DNA of 64,000 nt from JAYPWI01 sp964629575 (GTDB lineage Bacteria; Actinomycetota; Acidimicrobiia; Acidimicrobiales; Poriferisodalaceae): NCBI GenBank assembly GCA_964629575.1, contig CAZVUM010000001.1, positions 1-64,000 of the forward strand, given 5' to 3'. Position 1 is the stretch's first letter, and each line of letters begins with the position of its first letter. A program made the position numbers and the translations under genes. Positions 23,697-32,102 of this stretch are shown in pieces. Under the pieces are notes generated by a model that was given only the letters and a program-made list of their open reading frames with translations, was not told the DNA's origin and made no database searches.

Positions 23697-25325
23697 TCAA
23701 CAGACGCGTGTCGGCTGGTGGTCTCCTGGCGCGTAGCGCGCGATGACCTCGTTGTTGAATGTGAACTCGATCGTGCCGTCTTCGGCCAGCTCGATGAAGC
23801 CATACACCTCCGAGAAATTCCACCCGAGTGTGAAGAGATCCTCAGGAGGAAAGACCTGCTCGATGAGGCCCCAGTGTCGTTCGTTGAACGTGCCGAGAAC
23901 CTCGAGACCGCAGTGGGAGCTGAAGGCAAGGCCGTAGGTGCGACCCGGCTCGAGCGCATCGCCTGACTCTGCCACCTCGAAGTGGAGACCCGGTGATTCC
24001 TCGTTCCAGAAGCTCGTGGCCCCGGTGACCTCGTCGAGTGTGGCAACGCGCACCTCCCCGCCCGCGGGGTAGACAGCAACGATCCGGGTATCGACACGGA
24101 GAACTGTTGGCTCCATGGCCATCTGCCGACTCGGGCCGTCGGCCCCTGGCAGGGCGAGCTCGCGCCAGTCGGAGCCGTCTTCGGACGCGAGGACCGCGGC
24201 GCGACGTAGGCGACATCGCTGGGCGTCGACAAAGCACCACTCAACTCCTCCGCGGACATCGATGTGCCCTCCGGCAACGATGATGCCGTCATGACCGACG
24301 ACTTGGCGTGGCCAGGCGAAGGAACCCCAGTCGTCCGCCGCGAGATCTGCCGAATCGGCCGCCGTCATCCAGGTCTCTCCATCTGACACCCAGGCCGTCG
24401 GCTCTCCGGCACCCTGTTGACCAGCCGCGACCTGGCGCCCATCCCCATGAACTGCGAACGACGACACCCAGATTCCGGGCGGGCCGACTTCGTGTCGACT
24501 CCAGCGACCGTCTGCGTCCGTCTTCATCTCGTACGCTCCGAGAGCCCCGTCGTTGATGAGGACCCGGACCTCGACCCCCATGGTGAGTGCATCGACGACG
24601 CCGCCGTCGAACTTCCAGGCCGCTTCCTCGATCGGAAGCGAGGTCCACTCGCCCGTGGTGGCGCGGGTCCAGAGCTCCCCGGGTGCGAAGTGGCCATGCC
24701 CCCATGCCACCGATCCGTCTGTTCCGACTGCGAAGTCTGACTTCGAGCCCTCGACGGGTAGCTCGGATGGCCCCACGGTCCACGTGGCACTGTCATCCGT
24801 GGACCAGGTTGCTCGAACGGCGGGCCCGCCGTTGCTCGACGCCGGTGACCCTGTGACGTGGATGATCTCCTCGCGGATGTCGACCGTCGTGATGTGCGCG
24901 AGCGGTTTGCCGGTCGGGGCGGGTGGAAGCGTCGAGATCGACCAGGCGAGCCCGTCATCGGAGACCGCCACCCGCGTCGACCCGTCCGCACCTGCCGCGT
25001 CGATGATCACGATCCGATCGCCGTTTCCTGTCACATGGACGCCGTGCGACGGCTCGAACCCGGGCTCGAAGATCTGCCATTTCGGCGTCTCGGCCCGAGA
25101 AGTCCAGAAGTCGGCTTCGGCCGTCGTGGTGGGCCCAGAGTTCGGAGGCGCCACGGTTGGACCGGTGTCCCCCTCTGTGGCCGAAACATCGAGCGACCGA
25201 GTCGCCCAGCCCGAAGTGGTGGTGGTCGCGGCCCCAGTGGACTGTTCGACGGCTCCGCTGGTGCAGGCGGACGTCAGCACCGCCAGCAGTGACACCTGTG
25301 TGAGGCGAGTCAGCCACATCTTCAC
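23697..25325 (-). CDS. Large secreted lipoprotein with propeller-like repeats, unknown function
   Basis: The 542-residue protein has a lipoprotein signal (LTQVSLLAVLTSAC), a Thr-rich linker, and a long beta-rich body with repeated SDDGLAWS/STDDSATWT/ASEDGSDWR motifs that resemble Asp-box propeller blades. The last ~110 residues form a separate small domain with Cys near 475 and at the C-terminus. No enzyme signature was found. It is the last gene of the putative island, next to the right-hand direct repeat. It may be a cell-surface binding protein. Confidence 0.75.
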   Translation of the reverse strand: MKMWLTRLTQVSLLAVLTSACTSGAVEQSTGAATTTTSGWATRSLDVSATEGDTGPTVAPPNSGPTTTAEADFWTSRAETPKWQIFEPGFEPSHGVHVTGNGDRIVIIDAAGADGSTRVAVSDDGLAWSISTLPPAPTGKPLAHITTVDIREEIIHVTGSPASSNGGPAVRATWSTDDSATWTVGPSELPVEGSKSDFAVGTDGSVAWGHGHFAPGELWTRATTGEWTSLPIEEAAWKFDGGVVDALTMGVEVRVLINDGALGAYEMKTDADGRWSRHEVGPPGIWVSSFAVHGDGRQVAAGQQGAGEPTAWVSDGETWMTAADSADLAADDWGSFAWPRQVVGHDGIIVAGGHIDVRGGVEWCFVDAQRCRLRRAAVLASEDGSDWRELALPGADGPSRQMAMEPTVLRVDTRIVAVYPAGGEVRVATLDEVTGATSFWNEESPGLHFEVAESGDALEPGRTYGLAFSSHCGLEVLGTFNERHWGLIEQVFPPEDLFTLGWNFSEVYGFIELAEDGTIEFTFNNEVIARYAPGDHQPTRVC

Positions 25326-25637
25326 TGCAAGCCCCTCTTCGGCCGTGGTGACATCGTCTTCTCCCGACTCTAGATTCCTGGTTGAGCCTCCGACCGTCGG
25401 CGCGGGAGCGTTTGACGGCCGCTGCCCCGCGGGGATCTCGCGGGTCTTCCGCTGTGATTGAGCTCATGCGTCGGCTCAGAACGTGCTCGATCTGCCTCTG
25501 ACCTGGGAGTTTGCGCAAGGGTATGGAACAGGATGTCAAAGCAACATGTCCCCCCGACCAGCCACGTCGAGGTGGGGAGCGGGTGGGTGAAACGTGTGTG
25601 ACGCCCGCCATTCACTTGTAGCAGACAACCACGTAGA
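25326..25637. other. 312-bp intergenic region holding the right repeat
   Basis: No gene is supported here. It contains the promoter of the minus-strand lipoprotein, some G+C inverted repeats near 25425-25445, the right direct repeat at 25544-25591, and the start region of the next membrane-protein gene. Confidence 0.6.
25544..25591 (+). repeat. Right direct repeat (truncated copy of the methyltransferase 3' end)
   Basis: This is the second copy of the 11222-11270 sequence, same orientation, 48 bp, about three differences. Only the gene's 3' tail is present and its reading frame is no longer continued, so it is a remnant or attachment-site copy and not a gene. Together the copies bracket about 14.3 kb. 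Confidence 0.75.
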
Positions 25638-25641
25638 GTGG
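25629..25641. promoter_or_regulatory. Weak operator-like dyad
   Basis: CCAC-GTAGA-GTGG, extended to AACCAC...GTGGTT, shares the 13-bp spacing of the BlaI-type sites but has C at the second position. It overlaps the possible start codons of the following membrane-protein gene. Confidence 0.35.
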
Positions 25642-26189
25642 TTGGAGTGAACGCCGGTCCCGACGCCCGCGTGCGATCGACTTTGGTCGCCCTCGTCGCG
25701 GTCGCCGGCGCGCTCGTCGGGCATGTCGTCGGCTATGGGGTGGTGGCCCGGCAAGTCGGATCGGTCCATCACTACCTGTCACCAGCTGCGATGGTCTCGC
25801 TTCCACTGGCTGCCGGCGCCCTGCTTGCCATCGCCTGGCGGTTCTCGCAGGTCTTCGTCGTCGATATTCGAGCCGAGCGCCGCACCCTCACCGCAGCCAT
25901 GGTGGCGGTCTACGCCTGCCTCGAGGTCGGGGAGCGCATCGCCGTCGGCCATTCGCCCGAACTGTCCGAAGCCATTCCCGTTATTGCCGGGCTGGTTGCG
26001 CAGCCGCTCATCGCATGGTTGCTGATCGCAGCCGCTGGCACCGCCGGACGCGTTCTCGAGGCGTGGACGGTGCGCCCGGCGCTCACGATGGCCCAGCGGG
26101 GTCCGCTCGCCGTTCCGATTCCGGTGCGCGTCGAAGTCCGCCCGCCGACCATTCGCCGTCCAACGAGCAGGGGCCCGCCAGTTCGCTGA
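25638..26189 (+). CDS. Small polytopic membrane protein, unknown function
   Basis: The 183-residue protein has four hydrophobic segments (about 15-35, 48-68, 83-100 and 112-135) and a basic Pro/Arg-rich tail. No family was recognised. GTG 25638 or GTG 25647 could be the start; neither has a clear ribosome-binding site. It is 60 bp upstream of the His-rich metal-binding lipoprotein and may belong to the same transcript. Confidence 0.65.
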   Translation: MVGVNAGPDARVRSTLVALVAVAGALVGHVVGYGVVARQVGSVHHYLSPAAMVSLPLAAGALLAIAWRFSQVFVVDIRAERRTLTAAMVAVYACLEVGERIAVGHSPELSEAIPVIAGLVAQPLIAWLLIAAAGTAGRVLEAWTVRPALTMAQRGPLAVPIPVRVEVRPPTIRRPTSRGPPVR

Positions 26190-26249
26190 CGCCTCACCGC
26201 CCGCTCGCCGCGGGCATCGAAACGTCAGACACGAACGAAAGGATTCCCC

Positions 26250-27461
26250 ATGACACGCGCTCTGCGCGCCCTACTCTTCGCTGCGGGGCTCACGCTTCTC
26301 GCCGCCGCATGCGGCGATGGTGATTCGACAACAGCCACCGATTCCCCCTCCACCACCTCGGCGTCCCACACCGACGGCCGATCCGACCACGATCACGCAG
26401 ATCAACGGGAGGTGGACGCCGCGTCGGCTCCCACCCTGGTGATCGAGGTGCTCGAGGACCGCACGTCAGGCTGGAACCTCCACGCCACCCTCACCGACTT
26501 CACGCTGGCGCCCCAGCGGGTGTCCACCGACCACGTCGACGGTGAAGGCCACATGCACGTGTATGTCGACGGCGTGAAGCTCGGCCGGGTCTACGGGGAA
26601 TGGTTCCATCTCGGGCAGCTCGATCCCGGCGATCGTCATATCAGGGTCGAGCTCTCCGGCAATGACCACGCTCAGCTCACCCTGGACGGCGAGCCGATCG
26701 AAGCCGAGGCAATGGTCGCCGTCCCCGAGCCTGCGGGCGACAGCCACGGTCACGGTCACGGCGAGACGGCGCTGATCGAAGCGACCGAGCCGTTGCCGAC
26801 TCTCGCGCTCGAGGTGATCCCCGACCCCGCCGGCGGGTGGACGCTGCACGCCGTGCCCACCAACTTCCGGCTCGCCCCCGAGAACGTGTCCACCGATCAC
26901 GTTGACGGCGAGGGACACATGCACCTCTACATCGACGGAGAGAAGGTGACCCGGCTCTATGGGGACTGGCTCCAGCTCCCTGCGCTTGCGCCGGGCCATC
27001 ACGACATTCGCGTGGAGCTCTCCGCCAACGATCACTCCGTGGTCGCCGTCGATGGAGTCGCCGTCGACGCGACCGTGATGGTGATGGTCGAAGGGGCGGA
27101 CGAGTCCGGCGACGCCGAATCGTCGGCCGGCCACGACCACTCAGCCGATACCGGCTCCACGGGCGAGCCGACTCGGTTCGATGCCGATGTCGCGGACGCC
27201 GTTCAGACGATCGAGATCGCGTTGGTGGGGGGTCAGCCCGAGGGCGGCGCCGAGAAGGTGAAGGTCGACGCCGGCTCGGTGGTCGCGTTCCTCCTCACCT
27301 CGGACACAGACGACACTGTTCATGTGCACGGCTACGACATTCTGCGAACCGTGAGTGCCAGTGGAAGCGCTCACTTCGCCTTCACGGCCGAGATCCCTGG
27401 TGTGTTCGAGGTGGAGCTGGAGGGCTCGCATCAGCTGATCCTGGAGCTGGAGATCTCGTGA
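26250..27461 (+). CDS. His-rich lipoprotein with tandem duplicated domain and C-terminal cupredoxin-like domain
   Basis: The 403-residue protein has a lipobox Cys near residue 21 and a His/Asp stretch (HTDGRSDHDHADQ). Two ~100-residue repeats (about 55-155 and 180-280) each contain STDHVDGEGHMH followed by an R-x-YG-x-W element. A second His cluster joins them (HGHGHG) and a third (GHDHS) precedes a C-terminal beta domain with VHVHGYD, cupredoxin-like. It probably binds copper or another metal at the cell surface. It overlaps the next gene by 4 bp (GTGA), so the two form a unit. Confidence 0.8.
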   Translation: MTRALRALLFAAGLTLLAAACGDGDSTTATDSPSTTSASHTDGRSDHDHADQREVDAASAPTLVIEVLEDRTSGWNLHATLTDFTLAPQRVSTDHVDGEGHMHVYVDGVKLGRVYGEWFHLGQLDPGDRHIRVELSGNDHAQLTLDGEPIEAEAMVAVPEPAGDSHGHGHGETALIEATEPLPTLALEVIPDPAGGWTLHAVPTNFRLAPENVSTDHVDGEGHMHLYIDGEKVTRLYGDWLQLPALAPGHHDIRVELSANDHSVVAVDGVAVDATVMVMVEGADESGDAESSAGHDHSADTGSTGEPTRFDADVADAVQTIEIALVGGQPEGGAEKVKVDAGSVVAFLLTSDTDDTVHVHGYDILRTVSASGSAHFAFTAEIPGVFEVELEGSHQLILELEIS

Positions 27462-28768
27462 ACACGCTGGCCCACGGCATCGGCTCTCGTGGCGATCTGC
27501 CCCTGCCGCTCACAGCGCTCGTGGTGGGGGCGCTCTCGGCGATCATCATCTCCTTCGTCGTTCTCACCGTCGCGTGGGGTCACCCGCGGTTCGACGGCCT
27601 CGCCACGGGCCGGGTCCTCGGCCGCACGGACGGAGTTGCCGGCCGGGTTTTCGTCACGGCCGGGCGGCTCTTCGGGCTGCTGGTCGTTGTCGTCGGCCTC
27701 GGCGCGGGGATCTGGGTCACCGACAATCAGTGGGAGAACATCACACCGAGGCTCGTCTACGTCCTGCTGTGGGTGATCGTTCCGCTGTTGAGCTTCGTGT
27801 TCGGCGACATCTGGCGCTGGATCAGCCCGTTCGAAGCCCTGGCCGCACTGCGCGACCGCGTCGTCGGGGAGGAGGCCGGTGGGGCCGACGCCGGTGCCTC
27901 ACGCCTCACGCTGTTCGTTCCCGCAGCTGGGCTCCTCGTGTTCCACTGGGTCGAGCTGGCCTATCACGCCTCGGCTTCGGCCAGGATCCTCGCCTGGATG
28001 CTCGGCGCCTGGATCGTCATGAGCACCTACGCGGCACTTCGCTACGGCGGTGAGGGTCTTCGGTCGCGGGATCCCCTGGCGGTGTGGTCTCGGTTGATCG
28101 GTGCGGGTGGTCCGATCTTCGTCCGGGGAAGTGAGTGGGGCGTGCGGGCTCCGTTCGTCGGCCTGTCGCAGGTGCCGGTGCAGCCTGGGATCGCGCTGGC
28201 GATCATGATCGTGCTCGGTGGCACCACCTTCGATGGTGTGACGCGCACGGACTGGTGGCGCGACATCATGGGCACTCGGGTCGGATGGGGCGCGACTGCG
28301 GTCAACACCATCGGGCTATTGCTGACGATCTCGGTTCTCCTCGTGCTCTTCCTCACAGCGATCCGCATGATGCAGCGGGCGGCGGGAACCGACGACTCGA
28401 CCTACGACGATGTGTTCGCCTCGGCCCTGCTCCCCGTCGCAGTCGGTTACTCGATCGCCCACTACTTCAGCCTCGCCGTCTTCGAGGGGCAGTTCCTGTG
28501 GATCCAGGCGTCCGACCCGTTTGCGCGGGGGTGGGACCTCTTCGGGTTCCGCAGCGAACGGCCCAACTACACGTTCATCAGCACAACCGTGGTCGCATGG
28601 GTGCAGGCGATGGGCATCATCATCGGGCACCTGGCCGGCGTGGTGGTGGGACACGACCGGGCGCTCAGCGAGCTTCCGCCAAACCGATTCGAACGCAGTC
28701 AGCTCCCGCTCATCGCGCTGATGATGACCTTGACCTGCTTCGGCCTCTTCCTGCTGGTGGAGGCCTAG
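27458..28768 (+). CDS. Polytopic membrane protein (family sometimes labelled fenitrothion hydrolase)
   Basis: The 436-residue protein has about ten hydrophobic segments and no obvious soluble domain. The N-terminus AHGIGSRGDLPLPL resembles actinobacterial membrane proteins often labelled fenitrothion hydrolase; that name rests on one activity report and I would not rely on it. It is translationally coupled to the metal-binding lipoprotein, so transport or handling of the same ligand is the better guess. A strong hairpin follows the stop. Confidence 0.75.
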   Translation: MNTLAHGIGSRGDLPLPLTALVVGALSAIIISFVVLTVAWGHPRFDGLATGRVLGRTDGVAGRVFVTAGRLFGLLVVVVGLGAGIWVTDNQWENITPRLVYVLLWVIVPLLSFVFGDIWRWISPFEALAALRDRVVGEEAGGADAGASRLTLFVPAAGLLVFHWVELAYHASASARILAWMLGAWIVMSTYAALRYGGEGLRSRDPLAVWSRLIGAGGPIFVRGSEWGVRAPFVGLSQVPVQPGIALAIMIVLGGTTFDGVTRTDWWRDIMGTRVGWGATAVNTIGLLLTISVLLVLFLTAIRMMQRAAGTDDSTYDDVFASALLPVAVGYSIAHYFSLAVFEGQFLWIQASDPFARGWDLFGFRSERPNYTFISTTVVAWVQAMGIIIGHLAGVVVGHDRALSELPPNRFERSQLPLIALMMTLTCFGLFLLVEA

Positions 28769-28783
28769 CCGCTGGCGCGGTGA

Positions 28784-28822
28784 AGTTGAGCAACTCGGTG
28801 CCTGACACCAAGTTGCTCAACT
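28784..28822. repeat. REP-like hairpin, copy 1
   Basis: AGTTGAGCAACT pairs perfectly with AGTTGCTCAACT at the far end. After one mismatch the inner arms GGTG/CACC close a CCTGA loop. It lies between two convergent stops (28768 and 28830), so it can act as a terminator, but a second copy occurs at 61508 in a divergent intergenic region, so it is a dispersed element. Confidence 0.75.
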
Positions 28823-28829
28823 CATCGAG

Positions 28830-31094
28830 CTATGCGCTCTGAAGCGCGCTCCACACGGTCTGCGGGGTGCAGGGCATGTCGATGTGGTCGATCCCGAGGT
28901 GGGCGACGGCGTCACACACGGCGTTGTGCACAGCAGGCGTCGAGCCGATCGTGCCCGACTCTCCGATCCCCTTGGCGCCGAGCGGGTTGCGGGGCGATGC
29001 GGTCTCGGTGTTGGACACCTCGAAGCTCGGAAGCTCCGCAGCGGACGGCATCAGGTAGTCCATCAACGACGCGGTGACCGGGTTGGCGTCCTCGTCGTAC
29101 TGGACGTGCTCCCACAACGCCTGGGCGATGCCCTGCGCGATGCCGCCGTGCTGCTGGCCGTTGACCAGCATCGGGTTGAGGATGGTTCCGCAGTCGTCGA
29201 CCGCCACGTGGCGCAGAAGGTCGACCTCGCCGGTGTCGCGGTCGATCTCGACCACTGCGACGTGCGAGCCGAACGGGTAGGTGGAGTCCTGACCGTCGAA
29301 GTCGAGCTCGTGGCTCAGCTCCACACCCTGGTTCTTCGCCTCGCCCGCCAGATCGGCCCAGCTGACCGACTTCGCAGGCACGCCGGCGACCTGAAGAGCG
29401 CCCTCGCCGACGACGATGTCGTCGACGCTGGCCTCGAGCATGCTGGCCGCCAGCTCCTTGCCCTTCTCGAGCACGACCTGGGATGCCTCGTAGATGGCCG
29501 AACCGCCCGCCTGCAGCGAACGTGAACCCAGAGTTCCCGAACCACTGCGGACTTCGGCGGTATCGGCGTCGACGTGGGTGACGTCGTCCATCGAGATGCC
29601 GAGCGTGTTCTCGACGATCATCGAGAACGCGGTGTCGTGGCCCTGGCCGTGGCTCGACGTGCCGACCCGGATGAGCGCCGATCCATCGTCCTGGATCTCG
29701 CAGGCGCCGTACTCGACGTGGAGTCCGATGGGAGCGGTGACCTCGACGTAGGACGACACGCCGATGCCGAGCATCTTGGCGTCGCCGGACTCGCGGCGGC
29801 GAGCCTGCTCTGCTCGGAGCTCGGCGTAACCCGACGCTTCGAGAACCGCGTCGAGCGCCTTCTCGTACTCGCCGGAGTCGTAGTTGGAGCCCACGAGCGT
29901 GGTGAGCGGGAAGGCGTCGGGCTGCAGGAAGTTCTTCCGACGGATCTCGGCGGGATCCATACCGATCGCCCCTGCGGCCTTGTCGAGGATCCGCTCCACC
30001 ATCTGCGTCGCCTCGGGGCGCCCGGCGCCGCGGTACGCAGCGATGAAGGTGGTGTTGGTGGCCACGGTCATGGCGTTGAAGTCGATGCGCGGCATGTCGT
30101 ACACGGCCTGGCTCAGCATCATCGTGAGCATCGGCAAGATCGCGCCGATCGCCGGGTAGGCGCCCGCGTCGGCGAGCACGTTGCAGCGCATGCCGACGAT
30201 GGAGCCGTCGTTCATGACGCCGAGCTCGGCGTTCATCACCATCGAACGGCCCTGGGCCATCGACAACATGTTCTCGCCGCGCTGTTCGGTCCACTTCACC
30301 GCCCGGCCAAGGGCCTGTGCGGCTTTGCCGGCGATCACGTACTCGACGTAGAAGGCGGCCTTGGGTCCGAAACCACCGCCGACCCACGGCGCGAGGACAC
30401 GCAGGTGATCGTCGTCGTAGCCGAGGTTGGGGGCGAGGCCGGCCTTGAGGCTGTGCGCGGCCTGGGTGGAGGCGTAGAAGGTCATCGAGTCGCCCTCGGG
30501 CACGGCGATGCAACCGTTGGGCTCCATCGGGACGCCGGCGAGGCGCTGGGTGACGATGCGCTCGCTCACTACGGTGTCGGCACCTTCGAGCACGTCGGGA
30601 CCGTCGTACTCGTTGCCGATGGCGAAGCAGACGTTGTTGTCCTTGCCTTCCCAGATCACCGGGGCGTCTGGAGCGGCAGCGGCTTCGATGTCGGCGAGCG
30701 CCGGAAGCGGGTCGTAGTCGACGATGACGGCTTCGGCGGCGTCGACCGCCTGCGTGCGGGTCTCAGCGACCACCGCGGCGATGATGTCGCCGACGAAGCG
30801 CACTCGCCCGACGGCGAGGGGCGGTCGGTCGAAGTCGTTGCCGAGCATCTCGAAGCCGTTGACGGGTGGCATCTCGAGGTTGTCCGCGGTGAACACACCG
30901 AGCACGCCCGGCATGCCCTCGGCGTCGCTCGTGTCGATCGATTCGAGAACGGCGTGGGCCATGGTCGATCGCACGAACACGACCGATGCCGCGCCGAGGT
31001 CGAGATCGTCGAAGTACTTGTTCGATCCGGTCAGGAGGCCGGGGTCCTCCTTACGTCGTACCGCGTTCCCCAGAATCGAGCCCGATGCTGCCAT
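28830..31094 (-). CDS. Xanthine dehydrogenase/CO dehydrogenase-family molybdopterin subunit (form II CoxL-like)
   Basis: The 754-residue molybdenum hydroxylase large subunit has the N-terminal a/b hammerhead (GSILGNAVRRKEDPGLLTG), the cofactor segment GGGFGPK, AYRGAGR at 353-359 (the form II motif, not the CO-oxidising AYxCSFR) and KGIGESG near the C-terminus with the catalytic Glu. CO oxidation is therefore unlikely; an aldehyde or N-heterocycle is a better guess. The FAD and 2Fe-2S subunit genes are absent on both sides, which is unusual. ATG 31094 begins the conserved sequence. Confidence 0.9.
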   Translation of the reverse strand: MAASGSILGNAVRRKEDPGLLTGSNKYFDDLDLGAASVVFVRSTMAHAVLESIDTSDAEGMPGVLGVFTADNLEMPPVNGFEMLGNDFDRPPLAVGRVRFVGDIIAAVVAETRTQAVDAAEAVIVDYDPLPALADIEAAAAPDAPVIWEGKDNNVCFAIGNEYDGPDVLEGADTVVSERIVTQRLAGVPMEPNGCIAVPEGDSMTFYASTQAAHSLKAGLAPNLGYDDDHLRVLAPWVGGGFGPKAAFYVEYVIAGKAAQALGRAVKWTEQRGENMLSMAQGRSMVMNAELGVMNDGSIVGMRCNVLADAGAYPAIGAILPMLTMMLSQAVYDMPRIDFNAMTVATNTTFIAAYRGAGRPEATQMVERILDKAAGAIGMDPAEIRRKNFLQPDAFPLTTLVGSNYDSGEYEKALDAVLEASGYAELRAEQARRRESGDAKMLGIGVSSYVEVTAPIGLHVEYGACEIQDDGSALIRVGTSSHGQGHDTAFSMIVENTLGISMDDVTHVDADTAEVRSGSGTLGSRSLQAGGSAIYEASQVVLEKGKELAASMLEASVDDIVVGEGALQVAGVPAKSVSWADLAGEAKNQGVELSHELDFDGQDSTYPFGSHVAVVEIDRDTGEVDLLRHVAVDDCGTILNPMLVNGQQHGGIAQGIAQALWEHVQYDEDANPVTASLMDYLMPSAAELPSFEVSNTETASPRNPLGAKGIGESGTIGSTPAVHNAVCDAVAHLGIDHIDMPCTPQTVWSALQSA

Positions 31095-31272
31095 CGTCGC
31101 GTCCCCCTCAATGGTCCGTGATGCTGTGGATGACGGGTCCGAGACTACCCCAGCGAGCCACGGCGAGATGCAGCCCGCCGGCGGGAACCGTGGTCGGCGC
31201 CGCGTCGTTGTTCTGTCAGGATGGACAACACTCGACCGCGGGCAGATCACGCGGCATGAACAGGGACGACAC

Positions 31273-32076
31273 ATGGGAACGCTGTCACGAACTTGGGCCA
31301 TGGCGAAGGCGTCATGGGCCGTCATCAATCACGACAGGGAGCTCCTCGTCATCCCTGTCATCAGCGGCCTGGTGAGCCTCGTCGTCGGGGCCGTGTTCGT
31401 CATCCCGATGATCGCCATGGGAACCGACGACGGTTCGGCGAACGGGATGCTCATCGTCCTCGCGATCCTCTTCGTCATGACGCTGACCGCGATCTCGGTG
31501 GTGTTCCAGGGCGCATTGGTGTCCGGGGCCCACGAACGCTTCACCGGAGGCGATCCCACCATCGGGTCGGCGATCGGCGGAGCGGTGTCGAAGCTGCACC
31601 GACTGATCCCCTGGGCAATTCTCACCGCGACGGTGGGGCTGCTTCTGCGAATGGTCCGCGAGGAGATGGGCATCGTCGGCCGGATTCTCGGAAGCCTCCT
31701 CGACACCGCCTGGCAGGTGCTCACCTACCTGGTCGTGCCGATCGTGATGTTCGAGGACCGAGGCCCGATCGACGGAGTGAAGCGCAGCACCCAGCTCTTC
31801 AAGGGAACGTGGGGCGAGAACCTGGCCGCACGGGTCGGCTTCGGCCTGCTCGGCTTCGTCGCCATGCTCCCCGGCATCGCCGTCTTCGCCATCGGTGCGG
31901 GAACCGGGCTGTGGCCTCTCTTCATCGTGGCTGTGCTGTGGATCATCGCCGTTGCCGTTGTGATGACCGCCATGAACGCCGTGTTCCAGACAGCGCTGTA
32001 CCTCTACGCCACCGAGGGCACGGTGCCCAGCGGCTTCGAAGGGACCACCCTCACCTCCAGCTTCGGGCAGAAGTAG
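31273..32076 (+). CDS. DUF6159-type membrane protein
   Basis: The 267-residue protein has six hydrophobic helices (about 27-50, 58-80, 113-133, 150-165, 195-220 and 225-250). The N-terminal RTWAMAKASWAVI and the VPIVMFEDRGPIDGVKRS motif are typical of this actinobacterial family of unknown function. The start is ATG with GGGAC upstream. It is divergent from the CoxL-like gene and followed closely by the flavoprotein gene. Confidence 0.8.
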   Translation: MGTLSRTWAMAKASWAVINHDRELLVIPVISGLVSLVVGAVFVIPMIAMGTDDGSANGMLIVLAILFVMTLTAISVVFQGALVSGAHERFTGGDPTIGSAIGGAVSKLHRLIPWAILTATVGLLLRMVREEMGIVGRILGSLLDTAWQVLTYLVVPIVMFEDRGPIDGVKRSTQLFKGTWGENLAARVGFGLLGFVAMLPGIAVFAIGAGTGLWPLFIVAVLWIIAVAVVMTAMNAVFQTALYLYATEGTVPSGFEGTTLTSSFGQK

Positions 32077-32102
32077 CGCAGTCGACGGGTAGGGTCCGCG
32101 AG

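Noticed and set aside
11278..25543. Prophage or integrative element genes
   Set aside because: No integrase, transposase, phage or conjugation gene was seen between the repeats, so only an island footprint is claimed.
29574..31121. A 515-codon plus-strand open frame opposite the CoxL-like gene
   Set aside because: Its composition (His/Val/Gly/Asp-rich) is that of an antisense shadow; the opposite strand has the full hydroxylase motifs.
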